Shown here: piece by piece, positions 44,103-53,500 of the stretch | Numbering within the stretch: position 1 is the first letter of the stretch | How the letters are laid out: each line of letters opens with the position of its first letter | DNA from: Parapedobacter sp042666505 | GTDB lineage: Bacteria; Bacteroidota; Bacteroidia; Sphingobacteriales; Sphingobacteriaceae | Direction: 5' to 3' | Length of the DNA stretch: 64,000 nucleotides | NCBI RefSeq assembly: GCF_042666505.1 | Contig: NZ_JBHTDN010000007.1 | Span: 62,001-126,000, forward strand | Notes under the pieces: model-generated | The model's input: the letters and a program-made list of their open reading frames with translations, nothing else | Database searches by the model: none | Told to the model about the DNA's origin: nothing | Position numbers and translations under genes: made by a program

Positions 44103-45311
44103 TCATATACCTAACTCGATCTGGAAAGTGGCCCCCCAATTATTTCCATCGTAATCCGTTCGGTAAACACCATCCTGAGTTTGATAGTGCGCATTCAACT
44201 GCAATTTGAGGCGATGTGCGCGGAAATATTTGGTTAATCCCAGCTCAACAACTTCCGTTTGATTCTCAAATGCCCGGATATCCTGATGGGGTTTGATCCA
44301 GGTATACCGTCCGGCGAGTTCGTAACCCGCATTTCGGTTGAGTACGTACGAAAGCTGCTGGTTTACACCCTGTCCCTTGAAGGTGTAGGCGACTTCGCCC
44401 TCTTCATCGGTGCTAAATGGATCGTCGGCTCCGCGTTTCATGTATTCGACCTGATATGCCCATCCACGATATTTAAAGATGGCATCGTAGAAGGAGGTTT
44501 TGAGGGTGAGTGGTGTGGTAATAAATACACCGGTCTGTCCACCGGTACGTGTTGTCTGGTCATTAAGGCTGTATCCGCCCCCGATAGACAGTTTAGGGCT
44601 TTCCTCGTATTCGAGATCGCCCTCGTAATAGTCCCCTTCGTTGGTAAATGCACCAAGTGGCAGAATCTCGGCGCGGCCCGTATAGGCCAATCCGTCGTCA
44701 GTTATATTGGCTACACGCCCTTCGCCCGTGCTGATAGCTGCCTTAAGGTGGAGCGGTATATCGCCGATTTTAGGCGAATAGTAGGCTTTAATTCCGAAAT
44801 CACGGTCAACGTTGAACGTCGCGTTGACCAGTGAACGTTCGGCAAACTGCAATTCACCCGAGGAGTTCACACGCTGGCGGTTACCCGGCAGCTTGTTTTG
44901 TCCGAAAGCAACGTAGAAATTATCGGTAAAGTTATAAAAAATGACCGCATCCCGCACGATATTCGGGACGTCGGTATCGTCGTAGTCCTGGTCGCCTCGC
45001 GTAAAACCGAGCTGTATGGAGTAGGATAATTTGGGGTTGTAAATGTATCCGTCCATGCGCAGCCGCAATCTTCGAATCCGTGCTTCCAAAGATTCCGCGC
45101 CCAGATCCGTACCGCTAAGCGACGTGTATTTCAGGCGGCTTTGCATCCGGAACCGGAAATTGATGTAAAAGGTTGAATCGTCGCCGGTGTATTGGATGCC
45201 CTTGAAATTTTCGATGGTGGGACGATCATCGCGTTGACGCTGACCGAACAGGGAATTTGGAGAAATCAGACCGATATAAATAGCAAAAAATGTCAGCAGG
45301 CGATACTTCAT
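44103..45311 (-). CDS. Phosphate-selective-porin-like (OprO/OprP family) outer membrane protein
   Basis: A 402-residue protein with a signal peptide (cleavage near LFGQ) and a beta-barrel of alternating short strands and turns. The N-terminal IRRLRLRMDGYIYNPKLSYS and the DAVIFYNFTDNFYVAFGQ segment are typical of the OprO/P family in Bacteroidota. Substrate in this phylum is not known and phosphate should not be assumed. It lies 14 bases after aguA on the same strand, so it is probably the last gene of the aguB-aguA-porin unit. Confidence 0.85.
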   Translation of the reverse strand: MKYRLLTFFAIYIGLISPNSLFGQRQRDDRPTIENFKGIQYTGDDSTFYINFRFRMQSRLKYTSLSGTDLGAESLEARIRRLRLRMDGYIYNPKLSYSIQLGFTRGDQDYDDTDVPNIVRDAVIFYNFTDNFYVAFGQNKLPGNRQRVNSSGELQFAERSLVNATFNVDRDFGIKAYYSPKIGDIPLHLKAAISTGEGRVANITDDGLAYTGRAEILPLGAFTNEGDYYEGDLEYEESPKLSIGGGYSLNDQTTRTGGQTGVFITTPLTLKTSFYDAIFKYRGWAYQVEYMKRGADDPFSTDEEGEVAYTFKGQGVNQQLSYVLNRNAGYELAGRYTWIKPHQDIRAFENQTEVVELGLTKYFRAHRLKLQLNAHYQTQDGVYRTDYDGNNWGATFQIELGI

Positions 45312-45325
45312 GTTCGTAATGGATT

Positions 45326-46399
45326 TTATGGAGAGTTAAACATTTCGGGGATTGCATGTGGCTCCTGTTGGCTCAGGCAGTGCCAACTACCTAAGCCCCA
45401 TATGATATCCGTACTATCGATACCTACCACCCTGCGGTCGGGAAAACACGAAGCCAGGATATCCAGTGCTTTCTGGTCATTCTGCTCATCGCGGTACGTG
45501 GGAACAACGACGGCGTGATTAGCAATATAGAAGTTGGCATACGAAGCGGGGAGCCGTTGCCCGTCATATACCACAGGCGTCGGCATGGGCAACTCGACGA
45601 TATTCAGCTGCTTGCCATTTTCCAGCCGCATCCCCCGAAGCAATTTTAAATTATCCTGCAAAATGGCATAATTCTCATCCGTGCGGTTTGTCTCGACGAC
45701 CGTAACCACGGTGTCTTCGTTCACAAAGCGCGTGATGTCATCGATATGTCCATCGGTGTCGTCGCCTACAATACCATCGCCTAACCAGAGAACCTGTGAC
45801 ACACCGTAGTAATCAAAAAGAAAAGTTTCGATTTCTTCCTGGTTTAGATGCGGATTACGATTTTGGTTCAGTAGGCATGCCGTCGTGCTAAGTACGGTGC
45901 CCCTTCCATTGAAATCGACCGAGCCGCCTTCCATCACAATGCCCGGATGGATGACAGGCAAATCCAACGCTTCGGCTACCAGCGAGGGGATAACATCGTC
46001 CTGTGCATAAGGCGGATATTTATTTCCCCATGCATTGTATCCCCAATCCACCACCAGCTTCTGGATATCGGCATCGGGGTTGATCAGAAAGGCCGGGCCG
46101 TGATCGCGGCACCAAGCGTCGTCTGTGGGATGGTGATAGAACGAGATCTTAGCTAAATCTACTCCGGCTTCAATCAAGTGGGTAGAGGCAATTGCTTGCA
46201 TCTCCGCGTTGGCTACATTAATGCATACCTGCTCGCCTGCCGATACTTCTTTGATAAATTGGCAATAGGGGCGATATATCGCTGCGATTTTGCCCGGCCA
46301 GCTGGCTTCCTTATGGGGCCAGCTTAACCAAGTGGCCCGGTGCGGGTGCCACTCCGCAGGGAAATAATAACCGAGCGCTTTGGGGGTTGGAGGAGTCAT
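45326..46399 (-). CDS. aguA: Agmatine deiminase
   Basis: A 357-residue member of the peptidyl-arginine-deiminase superfamily that turns agmatine into N-carbamoylputrescine and ammonia. Active-site blocks are DDAWCRDHGP, EGGSVDFNG, DGHIDDITRF and the C-terminal nucleophile in LGSWHC (Cys341). The open frame reaches 46582 inside the aguB gene, but homology begins at the ATG at 46399. It comes 52 bases after the aguB stop, so the two act in order: agmatine to putrescine. Confidence 0.95.
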   Translation of the reverse strand: MTPPTPKALGYYFPAEWHPHRATWLSWPHKEASWPGKIAAIYRPYCQFIKEVSAGEQVCINVANAEMQAIASTHLIEAGVDLAKISFYHHPTDDAWCRDHGPAFLINPDADIQKLVVDWGYNAWGNKYPPYAQDDVIPSLVAEALDLPVIHPGIVMEGGSVDFNGRGTVLSTTACLLNQNRNPHLNQEEIETFLFDYYGVSQVLWLGDGIVGDDTDGHIDDITRFVNEDTVVTVVETNRTDENYAILQDNLKLLRGMRLENGKQLNIVELPMPTPVVYDGQRLPASYANFYIANHAVVVPTYRDEQNDQKALDILASCFPDRRVVGIDSTDIIWGLGSWHCLSQQEPHAIPEMFNSP

Positions 46400-46451
46400 T
46401 TTAGACAAAGAAATGTAAGGTTTTTGGAAAGAACTGGGAAAACATTGACCG

Positions 46452-47324
46452 CTATTCGTCAATAAACCGTTTAGTAATTGGCTGATAACTATCAATCCGC
46501 CGATCGCGCAGGAAAGGCCAGTGTTTCCGGATATAGTCCGACTGGGATAGATCCACGTCGGTGACTTCAGTTTCTTCCGCATCGTGCGAGGCCAGGTATA
46601 GCAACCGGCCCTGAGCGTTTGTGATAAAGCTTCCGCCCCAAAATTTCATCGCACCGTCCTGTTCAAACCCTACGCGGTTTACGCTGACTACGGGTACGCC
46701 GTTGGCTACCGAATGGCTGCGTTGGATGGTTTGCCAAGCATTGTATTGATCCTGATTGGTCTCTTCATCCTGATCCGTGGCCCAGCCGATAGCGGTCGGG
46801 AAAAATAGAATTTCGGCCCCCATCAATGCGGTGATCCGCGCGGCTTCCGGATACCACTGATCCCAGCAAATCAACACCCCAATGGTAGCATACTGTGTTT
46901 TAAAAACTTTATACCCCAGGTCTCCGGGGGTGAAGTAGAATTTTTCGTAATAAGCCGGATCGTCAGGAATGTGCATTTTCCGGTATTTTCCGAGGTATGC
47001 ACCGTCGGCATCGATAACGGCGGTCGTATTGTGATACAAACCTTGCGTACGCTTTTCAAATAAGGAAGCAACGATGACCACGCCCAATTCGGCCGCAACG
47101 GCCTGCAACGTTTCCGTTGACGGCCCGGGAATAGGCTCCGCTAACTCAAAATTGTCGTAGTCTTCGACGTCGCAAAAATAGAGCGACGTAAACAGTTCCT
47201 GCAGACAGATGATTTGCGCGCCTTTGGCGGCAGCTACACGGATTTGATCGACCGCTTTTGCCAAGTTGGTGGCTTTGTCAGCCACGCAGCTCATTTGTAC
47301 CGTCCCTATTTTCACGTTGGTCAT
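46452..47324 (-). CDS. aguB: N-carbamoylputrescine amidase
   Basis: A 290-residue carbon-nitrogen hydrolase of the nitrilase superfamily. The catalytic triad is Glu43 (CLQELF), Lys116 (KYRKMH) and Cys153 (LICWDQWYPEA). It releases ammonia and CO2 from N-carbamoylputrescine to give putrescine. Length and the ending KHWPFLRDRRIDSYQ match AguB. A -7 element 25 bases upstream gives it its own promoter. Together with aguA it completes the agmatine route to polyamines. Confidence 0.95.
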   Translation of the reverse strand: MTNVKIGTVQMSCVADKATNLAKAVDQIRVAAAKGAQIICLQELFTSLYFCDVEDYDNFELAEPIPGPSTETLQAVAAELGVVIVASLFEKRTQGLYHNTTAVIDADGAYLGKYRKMHIPDDPAYYEKFYFTPGDLGYKVFKTQYATIGVLICWDQWYPEAARITALMGAEILFFPTAIGWATDQDEETNQDQYNAWQTIQRSHSVANGVPVVSVNRVGFEQDGAMKFWGGSFITNAQGRLLYLASHDAEETEVTDVDLSQSDYIRKHWPFLRDRRIDSYQPITKRFIDE

Positions 47325-47348
47325 GATGCTATCGTATTAATGAGGGCA

Positions 47349-47356
47349 CAAAGATA
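47349..47356 (-). promoter_or_regulatory. aguB -7 promoter element
   Basis: TATCTTTG on the minus strand (47356-47349), 25 bases before the aguB ATG. No TTG sits at the expected -33 distance. Confidence 0.55.
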
Positions 47357-47368
47357 CGAAAAAGCACG

Positions 47369-48256
47369 TCAATACTTCAGTTCGTATGCCGCAACTTCGT
47401 TTTTCAGAAATGTGGGGACGATCACCAGATTTTTGTCCGGCACGAAACCGATATCTGCTGTATTGGATTTTTCCGCCTGTGTGTCCAATAGAACCGTCGT
47501 TTCGTTGCCACGGATAAAGAAGATCTCACCATGCCACCGGCTGGCGACAAACGTGCTGTCGTTAAGTATCACTAATCCGTCGCCACCGGTCACTTCCGTA
47601 TTGATCGTTTCTTGGGTATACTGCCCATCGTTGCTGAATTTCTTTAGGCCTTCACCGTCCAATGCATACAGATGCCCCTCGTAGCATTCCAACCCGTTGA
47701 CATTCGGACTCGTTGACGAAATGGCTGTGTAGCTACCGTCGGCGGCCATGCGGTAAATTTTACCCGCTCGGGTATCCGAGAAGTACAGCTGCTGCCCGTC
47801 CGTGGCGAGATCGTTCAAAAAGACCGCGCTGTCCACGGGTACGCTTTTTTCAATTGACGCAGAAGCAACATCAATGATTTTTATTTCATCAATGTCCGTG
47901 ACGTAAAGTTTTCCGTTAAGGAGGGCCATGCCTTTCGGCGCGTGGAGATTCCCTTCCACCCATTTGAGGTTGCGAACGGTGCCATCTGTATTAATAACGG
48001 ATATAAATCCATCGTTATCTTTTTCTCCCGCTTTGGTGTTTCCGTTGGAAGCATAAATAACATCGGCCGCCGGATCGTATAACGTTGATTCCGAACCGGT
48101 AAACGTTGTGTCGGTTTTCCAGGAAAGTGACAGTTCGGGCGACACCGGGGTTTCGGTAGCCTCTTGGTTGTTGGGTTGCGTGCCGGTACATCCCAGTAAT
48201 ACCGATGCCACGGCAGCAAAAAGAAACGAAGTTTTCATCATAATTTGTTTATTCAT
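47369..48256 (-). CDS. Lipoprotein with SMP-30/NHL-like beta-propeller
   Basis: A ~295-residue lipoprotein: signal peptide with lipobox LLGC, a short Thr/Pro linker, then repeated blade-like units (VIYASNGNTKAGEKDNDGFI, LYVTDIDEIKIIDV, LYFSDTRAGKIYRMAADG, LYALDGEGLKKFSNDG). These fit a six-bladed propeller of the SMP-30/gluconolactonase or NHL type. Metal-binding residues for lactonase activity are not clear, so it may bind ligands or proteins instead. The start could also be the ATG at 48238 or 48241. It lies 44 bases upstream of aguB on the same strand, which may be chance. Confidence 0.8.
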   Translation of the reverse strand: MNKQIMMKTSFLFAAVASVLLGCTGTQPNNQEATETPVSPELSLSWKTDTTFTGSESTLYDPAADVIYASNGNTKAGEKDNDGFISVINTDGTVRNLKWVEGNLHAPKGMALLNGKLYVTDIDEIKIIDVASASIEKSVPVDSAVFLNDLATDGQQLYFSDTRAGKIYRMAADGSYTAISSTSPNVNGLECYEGHLYALDGEGLKKFSNDGQYTQETINTEVTGGDGLVILNDSTFVASRWHGEIFFIRGNETTVLLDTQAEKSNTADIGFVPDKNLVIVPTFLKNEVAAYELKY

Positions 48257-48337
48257 TATCTGTATGTTTTTAAAGGCATTCATGCTGCCTTCAACGGTTT
48301 TAACGGCAATGAGCTAGAGATCGCTGCAATACGCTCA

Positions 48338-49810
48338 TTAAAGCTGCTTTCGCAACCGTGCGACGGGTATGCCCATCGCTTCCCTGTATTTCGCCACCGT
48401 ACGGCGCGCGATAGTGTACCCCTTTTCTTTCAATATTTCCGTCAATTTTTCATCAGCCAACGGCTTCCGTTTATTTTCTGTAGAAATACATTCTTCCAAT
48501 ATCTTCTTTACTTCCTTATTGGACACTTCCTCGCCGGTATCGGTTTGGATTGCTTCCGAAAAGAAAGACTTCAACAGGAACGTTCCGAATTCCGTTTGCA
48601 CATATTTGGAATTGGCTACCCGTGACACCGTTGAAATATCCATATCGATGCGATCGGCAATGTCCTTGAGGATCATCGGCTTCAGTTTCCTTTCATCAGC
48701 GGTCAGGAAATACTCATATTGGTAATTCATGATGGCATTCATGGTTTTGAGTAGTGTCTGCTGCCGTTGTTTGATGGCGTCAATGAACCATTTTGCCGAA
48801 TCAAGTTTTTGCTTGACAAACTGCACGGCCTCCTTCATCTTCTTGTCTTTTTGTGCGGCCTTGTCATAGTGGTCAAACATTTCCTGATAGGAGCGGCTTA
48901 CGCGAAGCTCGGGAGCGTTACGCGCATTCAGGGTGAGGTGCAAAACCCCATCGTTGTTGGTGATGTGGAAATCAGGGATGATGTGCAATTGTTTCCCTGC
49001 TACCGCACCTGAATCTCCTGGTTTAGGGTTAAGCTTTAAGATTTCATTGACGATTTCTTTCAGCTCGTCAGAATTGATGTTGAGCGAGCGTTCCAGTTTA
49101 TCGTAATGTTTCTTGGTAAATTCTTCGAGATGATCTTCCACCACCGCCATCGCCTTTTTGATGATCGGATTGTCTTGATCCTTTTTGCGGAGTTGGATAA
49201 GCAGGCATTCCTGCAGGTTGCGGGCGCCGATACCCGGTGGGTCAAACTCCTGGATGACTTTGAGCATCTCTTCAACTTCGGATTCTTCCGCGATGACGTT
49301 TTGTGAAAATGCGAGGTCATCAATGAGCGATGATATAGGGCGCCTTAAGTAGCCATCGTCATCCAGGCTGCCGATGATTTGCTGGCCGATCAGGAAATCT
49401 CTGTCGGATAAAGCAAGCAGATCCAGTTGTTGCTGAAGGTTTTCAAAAAATGAGTTTTGGATGGCTATGGGAATTTCCTTGCGGTCGTCTTCGTCATCGC
49501 CGTTGCTGTTTTGGCCACCACCGTAGTCATTTATATCATCCGCCTGGAGATAATCATCCACATTGAATTCATCCGGATCAGTCGTTTGATCGTCCTCGTT
49601 GAAGCTCTCATCGGGGTCTTTATCGGGATATTCTTCCGTAGGCTCGTTCATATTGGCCAGGCTTATATCCTCCAGGGCAGGATTTTCTTCCAGTTCTTCC
49701 TTAATACGAGTATCCAGTGAAACCGTAGGCACCTGCAGCAATTTGATAAACTGAATTTGCTGGGGTGATAATTTTTGTAATAACTTCTGTTGTAAAGTCT
49801 GTCTTAGCAT
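48338..49810 (-). CDS. rpoN: RNA polymerase sigma-54 factor
   Basis: A 490-residue sigma-54. Region I is glutamine- and leucine-rich (LQQKLLQKLSPQQIQFIKLL), region II is strongly acidic (~50-110), the core-binding domain follows, and the RpoN box ARRTVAKYRE (468-477) is near the C-terminus. It directs transcription only with AAA+ activators; none is encoded in the window. I start at the ATG at 49810, since the alternative 6 bases upstream is TTG. A TATGTTTG element lies 16 bases upstream. Confidence 0.96.
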   Translation of the reverse strand: MLRQTLQQKLLQKLSPQQIQFIKLLQVPTVSLDTRIKEELEENPALEDISLANMNEPTEEYPDKDPDESFNEDDQTTDPDEFNVDDYLQADDINDYGGGQNSNGDDEDDRKEIPIAIQNSFFENLQQQLDLLALSDRDFLIGQQIIGSLDDDGYLRRPISSLIDDLAFSQNVIAEESEVEEMLKVIQEFDPPGIGARNLQECLLIQLRKKDQDNPIIKKAMAVVEDHLEEFTKKHYDKLERSLNINSDELKEIVNEILKLNPKPGDSGAVAGKQLHIIPDFHITNNDGVLHLTLNARNAPELRVSRSYQEMFDHYDKAAQKDKKMKEAVQFVKQKLDSAKWFIDAIKQRQQTLLKTMNAIMNYQYEYFLTADERKLKPMILKDIADRIDMDISTVSRVANSKYVQTEFGTFLLKSFFSEAIQTDTGEEVSNKEVKKILEECISTENKRKPLADEKLTEILKEKGYTIARRTVAKYREAMGIPVARLRKQL

Positions 49811-49825
49811 AATCAAATTACTTCA

Positions 49826-49833
49826 CAAACATA
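49826..49833 (-). promoter_or_regulatory. rpoN -7 promoter element
   Basis: TATGTTTG on the minus strand (49833-49826), 15 bases before the rpoN ATG. The -33 TTG is missing. The rest of the gap up to the trxA terminator at 50029 shows only a small GGAGCC-CAA-GGCTCC hairpin. Confidence 0.5.
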
Positions 49834-50028
49834 CAGAAAATACCCGAAACCTGCATGCGCCGCCGCTCAAAAGGAAGGAGCCTTGGGCTCCATTTTCACG
49901 CAAAATACACAAAGTTTTTGACGCAATGAGCACCGAGCTGATTTTACGTGTTTTTGCAATAAAGACAAGCGCTTGGTATTCTTTGTGTGAACGCCGCAAT
50001 TGGCCTTTTGCAAACACTCAAAAACAAC

Positions 50029-50062
50029 GATAGCCCACCGCGTCTAACACGGGTGGGCTATC
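50029..50062 (-). terminator. trxA intrinsic terminator
   Basis: GATAGCCCACC and GGTGGGCTATC form an 11-bp perfect stem with a 12-base loop, 23 bases after the trxA stop. A GTTGTTTTT tail follows on the minus strand. Confidence 0.82.
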
Positions 50063-50084
50063 ATCAGTTATGTGCTGTTTCTTC

Positions 50085-50402
50085 TTATAACTGTTTGACC
50101 AATTTGTCGGTCAATACGGATTTCGGTACCGCACCGATTTGCTTATCGACAATTTGACCATTTTTGAAGAAAAGCAATGCGGGGATATTTCGGATGCCAT
50201 ATTTTACCGATATGTCAGGATTATGGTCTACATTGACCTTGCCTACCACCGCCTTGCCATCGTATTCTTTGGCCAATTCTTCAACAATGGGGCCTACCAT
50301 GCGGCAAGGGCCGCACCATTCAGCCCAAAAATCGACCAATACAGGTTTGTCTGATTGTAATACAACTTCATCGAAGTTGCTGTCTGTGATTTCTAATGCC
50401 AT
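50085..50402 (-). CDS. trxA: Thioredoxin
   Basis: A 105-residue cytoplasmic thioredoxin with the WCGPC active site (Cys30, Cys33), cis-proline segment IRNIPALLFF and the usual length. It reduces protein disulfides and supplies electrons to reductases. A TATCTTTG element at 50532-50525 would give a leader of about 120 bases. A terminator follows, so it is a single-gene unit between dnaE and rpoN. Confidence 0.97.
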   Translation of the reverse strand: MALEITDSNFDEVVLQSDKPVLVDFWAEWCGPCRMVGPIVEELAKEYDGKAVVGKVNVDHNPDISVKYGIRNIPALLFFKNGQIVDKQIGAVPKSVLTDKLVKQL

Positions 50403-50576
50403 GATGTTAGTTAGTTATGCTGCGGCTTCCAGCAATCAACTGTCGGCCATCAGCTTATTTTACGCTAATTATTGATTTTACTCGTTACTTACCCACTACT
50501 CCACTTTCCCATTTCTCACTCGCACAAAGATAACTATCAAAATCATTGCCACGGCATACATCCGGACAATCTGACA

Positions 50577-53500
50577 TTAATTTAACTTGTAATTGACACC
50601 ATTCAACTCCATAAGTGCTTCTATAAAATCATTACTTGGGCTGATTTTCAATCCTTTGGAGGGCATCTCGACACTGATTTCGGAGTCAAAATCACGAATG
50701 GCAAATTTCAATTGACAGGTCGTGTTCTCGTGTTGTTCGATATTTGTGTGGACCAGGTGCTGGATACGGCTGACAAAACCGTCATTTAGTTCATGCAGCG
50801 GCACTTGTATGGTTAGGCATTTGGCCAGTTTGTCGCGAAGATCCGATAGGAGCTGCATTCCTTTGACTTCAAAGCCCCAGTTTCCTGGTTGCCGAAAGCG
50901 TTCCTGGATGATTCCCTTCACCTGTATGAAATAGCCTTCATTAAGGTATCCCTTCATTTTTACGTAATCCTCGCCGAATAAGGCGATTTCGTAAGAGTCT
51001 GAATAATCCTCGAAGACCATTACGCCAAACGGTTTTCCGTTTTTGGTGATCCGGTGGCTTGCCGAGGTGACCATGCCGCCGATCGTCAATTCCCGATTCT
51101 TGATCTTATTGAATTCCATGCGCAGTTCTTCGTCCACTTCGGACTCTTTCATTTTGTCGATCAGTGAGAGCAATCGCACGGGATGCTGGCAGAAATGACT
51201 GATTTCAAATCGGTAGTTGTCTAACGGGTGACTTGTCAAATAGATGCCGATAACGTCTTTTTCGTATTTCAGCTTCTCGATAAGTCCCCACTCCGCACAA
51301 AAAGGGAGGGTAGGTTCCGGAATCTCAACGCTGCTGCCTCCGCCAAAAAGGCTCACCTGGGCCGAATTCTCATTCTCCTTGTATTTGACTCCATATTTCA
51401 AGGCTTTTTCCAGCGTTGACCCCCCGTCACCATCCACATGGAAATATTGAGCACGGTGCGTGCCTGCAAAGCAGTCGAATCCACCTGCATACGCCAGGCT
51501 TTCAAACGCTTTCTTATTGGCAGCCCGCAAATCAATGCGCCGGGCCAGGTCAAAGATGGATTTATAAGCACTGTCTTTCCGGCTTTGCACAATGGTGTCC
51601 ACGGCTCCTGCACCTACTCCTTTTACAGCGCCCATGCCAAAGCGGATCGCACCTTTATCATTTACGGTGAATTTGTAATAGGATTCATTTACATCCGGAC
51701 CCAGCACTTGCAGTCCCATGCGTTTGCATTCTTCCATAAAGAAGGTGACCTGCTTGATGTCATTCATGTTGTTGGAGAGCACCGCCGCCATGTATTCTGC
51801 AGGATAATGTGCTTTTAAGTATGCGGTCTGGTAGGCTACCCATGCATAGCAGGTGGAATGTGATTTGTTGAATGCATAGCTCGCAAACGCTTCCCAGTCT
51901 TTCCATATTTTTTCCAGGACTTTCGACGGATGTCCATTGGTGGCGGCCTGTTCAATGAACTTGGCTTTCATTTTGTCCAATACGTCGCGTTGCTTCTTGC
52001 CCATGGCCTTACGCAGCACATCGGCCTCGCCTTTTGTGAAATTTGCCAGTTTTTGGGAAAGAAGCATCACCTGTTCCTGATACACCGAAATGCCGTAGGT
52101 TTCCTTGAGATATTCTTCACACGCGTCGAGGTCGTAGGTAATCGGTTCCAAGCCATGCTTCCGGCGGATAAAGCTGGGGATGTATTCCATGGGCCCGGGC
52201 CGGTACAACGCATTCATTGCGATGAGGTCGCCAAAAACCGTAGGCTTGAGCTCCTTCATGTATTTTTGCATGCCAGGCGATTCGTACTGGAAAATGCCGA
52301 TGGTTTCACCGCGCTGAAACAGCTCGTAGGTCTTCTGGTCATCAATTGGAAATTTGTCCGGATCGAGGTCAATGTCATGGCGTTGCTTGACGATACTCAC
52401 GGTGTCCTTGATGAGTGTTAGGGTTTTAAGCCCCAGAAAGTCCATCTTCAGCAAACCAGCGCTTTCCACTACGGAGTTGTCGAACTGGGTTACATACAGG
52501 TCGGAATCCTTCGCCGTAGCCACAGGAACAAAGTTGGTGATGTCATCGGGCGTAATAATAACCCCACAGGCATGGATACCTGTGTTACGGAGCGATCCTT
52601 CGAGCACCTGCGCTTGTTTAATGGTTTCGGCTTCAAGTCCGCCTCCCTGCGCGATGGATACCAACTGCTGCACATTTTCCAGCTCCTCCGAGCGAAGCGC
52701 ACTTTTCAGTGCCTGGGCATCCATATGGAAGATCTTGTTAAGCTTCAGGTTCGGGATGAGTTTCGCAATCTTGTCGGCTTCAAATAGGGGAAGGTCTAAA
52801 ACTCTGGCTGTATCCCGGATGGATGATTTGGCAGCCATCGTGCCATAGGTAATGATTTGGGCTACCTGGTTGGCACCGTATTTTTTGATGACGTAATCCA
52901 TGACCCGGCCGCGTCCTTCGTCGTCGAAGTCGATATCAATATCGGGCATGGATATCCGGTCGGGGTTGAGGAACCGTTCGAACAGGAGATCGTACGCAAT
53001 GGGATCGATATTCGTGATCCCCAGGCAGTATGCAACGGCCGATCCGGCGGCAGATCCGCGGCCCGGACCTACCGATACGCCCATATTCCGCGCGGCTGCG
53101 ATGAAATCCTGTACAATGAGGAAATAGCCGGGGTATCCGGTACGTTCGATGGTGGCCAGTTCAAAATCCAGCCGCTCACGTATTGCGGGTGTGATCTCCG
53201 GGTAGCGCCCTTCTGCGCCTCGATAGGTAAGGTGCCGGAGGTAGTTGTTTTCACCTCGTTTGCCCCCGTCTAGCTTGTCTTCCTCCACCTGGAATTCTTC
53301 CGGTATTTCAAACTTAGGCAGCAAGACATCGCGGTAGAGCGAATAGGGTTCAATCTTGTCGATGATTTCCTGAATATTCAGGATGGCATCGGGAAGGTCG
53401 GCAAAAGCCTTTTTCATTTCCTCGCCCGATTTAAAATAATACTCATTATTCGGAAGTCCGAAGCGGAAGCCGCGTCCGCGCCCTTTCGGAGTCGCCAGTT

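Noticed and set aside
49823..50017. 64-residue minus-strand frame between trxA and rpoN
   Set aside because: No start signal or domain, and it runs through the rpoN promoter region. It may be a decayed sequence, but I cannot support a gene.
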